Part shown: one piece after another, positions 6,468 through 7,085 of the stretch | How positions within the stretch are numbered: the stretch's first letter is position 1 | Layout: every line of letters begins with the position of its first letter | From: Bacteroidota bacterium | GTDB lineage: Bacteria > Bacteroidota > Ignavibacteria > SZUA-365 > JAADGX01 | Assembly: GCA_024276335.1 (NCBI GenBank) | Contig: JAJRXL010000282.1 | Coordinates: forward strand, 1 to 7,085 | Direction: 5' to 3' | Length of the DNA: 7,085 bases | Translations under genes and position numbers: made by a program | Notes under the pieces: generated by a model | Told to the model about the DNA's origin: nothing | The model's input: only the letters and a program-made list of their open reading frames with translations | Databases searched by the model: none

Positions 6468-7085
6468 ATGACGAAACCACTTCCTGTTGAAATGCGTTTA
6501 CAGCCGGCCAACGTCTGGCCCATTCTCAAGAAAGAAATGCAATCGTACTTCAATTCCCCGATCGCCTACGTTGTCATCGTTGTCTTCCTGGCGATCGTGG
6601 GATGGTTTTTCACCAGCAACCTGTTCCTCATGAACGCTTCCACGCTGCGGGTCGTGTTCGACGTGGTGCCGCTGGTGTACCTGTTCTTTATTCCCGCCAT
6701 TTCCATGCGCCTTATTGCCGAGGAAAAGAAATCCGGTACGATCGAGCTGTTGGTGACAAAGCCCGTCCTGGACTCGGAAATCGTGCTGGGGAAATTCATC
6801 GCCGCCTGGCTCCTGACCGCGGCCGCGCTGTTGCCCACCGTGCTGTATTACGTGACGGTGGCCGTCCTGGGAAAAATTGATACGGGCCAGGTAATCGGCG
6901 GCTACGTGGGCCTGCTGTTCCTGGCGGGGGCGTGGATCGCGGTAGGGATATTCGCTTCCAGCCTGACCGAGAACCAGGTGGTCGCGTTCATTTTCGCCCT
7001 GCTCATGGTTTTCGTGTTTTTCATGCTGGACAAGGTCGTCATGTACGTGCCCGGTTTCCTGTCCCCGATCTTCGAATTCCTCGGC
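6468..7085 (+). CDS. ABC-2-type permease, GldF-like (3' partial)
   Basis: Membrane subunit of the exporter powered by the upstream ATPase; the substrate is unknown. The frame opens at ATG 6468 and stays open for 206 codons to the window edge. An N-terminal cytoplasmic segment with WPILKKEMQSYFNSPIAY (residues 17-34) leads into helices at about 32-50, 62-80, 108-133, 142-163 and 171-187. The cytoplasmic loop RLIAEEKKSGTIELLVTKPV (81-100) is the hallmark of the ABC-2/GldF group and would contact the ATPase; SLTENQVVAF (165-174) is also typical. GldF-type proteins have about six helices and near 240 residues, so roughly one helix is missing here unless it is a longer fusion. The start is preceded only by a weak AGAAG. 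In many FCB genomes the next genes encode a GldG-like auxiliary protein and a DUF4340 protein, which would be expected just beyond the window. Confidence 0.9.
   Translation, partial: MTKPLPVEMRLQPANVWPILKKEMQSYFNSPIAYVVIVVFLAIVGWFFTSNLFLMNASTLRVVFDVVPLVYLFFIPAISMRLIAEEKKSGTIELLVTKPVLDSEIVLGKFIAAWLLTAAALLPTVLYYVTVAVLGKIDTGQVIGGYVGLLFLAGAWIAVGIFASSLTENQVVAFIFALLMVFVFFMLDKVVMYVPGFLSPIFEFLG

Noticed and set aside
1..7085. Mobile elements, CRISPR arrays, tRNA or rRNA genes, toxin-antitoxin or defence genes
   Set aside because: No transposase or integrase motifs, no terminal inverted repeats, no regularly spaced repeats and no tRNA-like cloverleaf were seen on either strand by eye.

Overview
The window is GC-rich bacterial chromosome with six protein genes, two of them cut by the window edges. 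The best hint of origin is the first gene: its C-terminus is a Por/T9SS type A-like sorting domain (an N-V-P-N-P-x-N-P motif, then a G-R-E-V-V strand and a final S-G-T-Y-F-Y-R-L segment). Such tails are typical of the Fibrobacterota-Chlorobiota-Bacteroidota (FCB) group and related candidate phyla. Two further traits fit: a GldA/GldF-like ABC exporter gene pair, and no clear Shine-Dalgarno sequence before any of the five visible starts. A GC-rich FCB lineage (for example Kapabacteria-, Ignavibacteria- or Zixibacteria-like) is my inference; the phylum cannot be fixed from this window.

Layout from left to right: (1) 3-1844 +, the 3' part of a secreted von Willebrand factor A protein with two probable beta-sandwich modules and the sorting tail; (2) 1845-2046, a convergent spacer with an imperfect hairpin and a T-rich stretch; (3) 2047-3006 -, a CaCA-family Na+/Ca2+ antiporter of the YrbG type; (4) 3007-3183, a divergent promoter region; (5) 3184-4152 +, a patatin-like serine hydrolase; (6) 4139-4164, a compact two-way terminator candidate at the convergent junction; (7) 4174-5127 -, a PLP enzyme of the D-cysteine desulfhydrase/ACC deaminase family whose specificity residues point to D-cysteine desulfhydrase; (8) 5128-5438, a divergent, AT-rich regulatory region with promoter-like elements, an inverted repeat and a direct repeat; (9) 5439-6380 +, a GldA-like ABC ATPase; (10) 6468-7085 +, the start of a GldF-like ABC-2 permease that runs off the window.

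The first four genes alternate in strand, so each is probably transcribed alone. Only the ABC ATPase and permease look like an operon, and they would together form one membrane exporter. The remaining genes (calcium exchange, lipid hydrolysis, sulfur amino-acid breakdown) show no common pathway. No mobile element, CRISPR array, RNA gene or phage gene was seen, and I found no convincing previously undescribed system. The observations most worth a second look are the domain structure of the VWA protein, the terminator at the convergent junction, the control region before the ABC genes, and the missing Shine-Dalgarno sequences.
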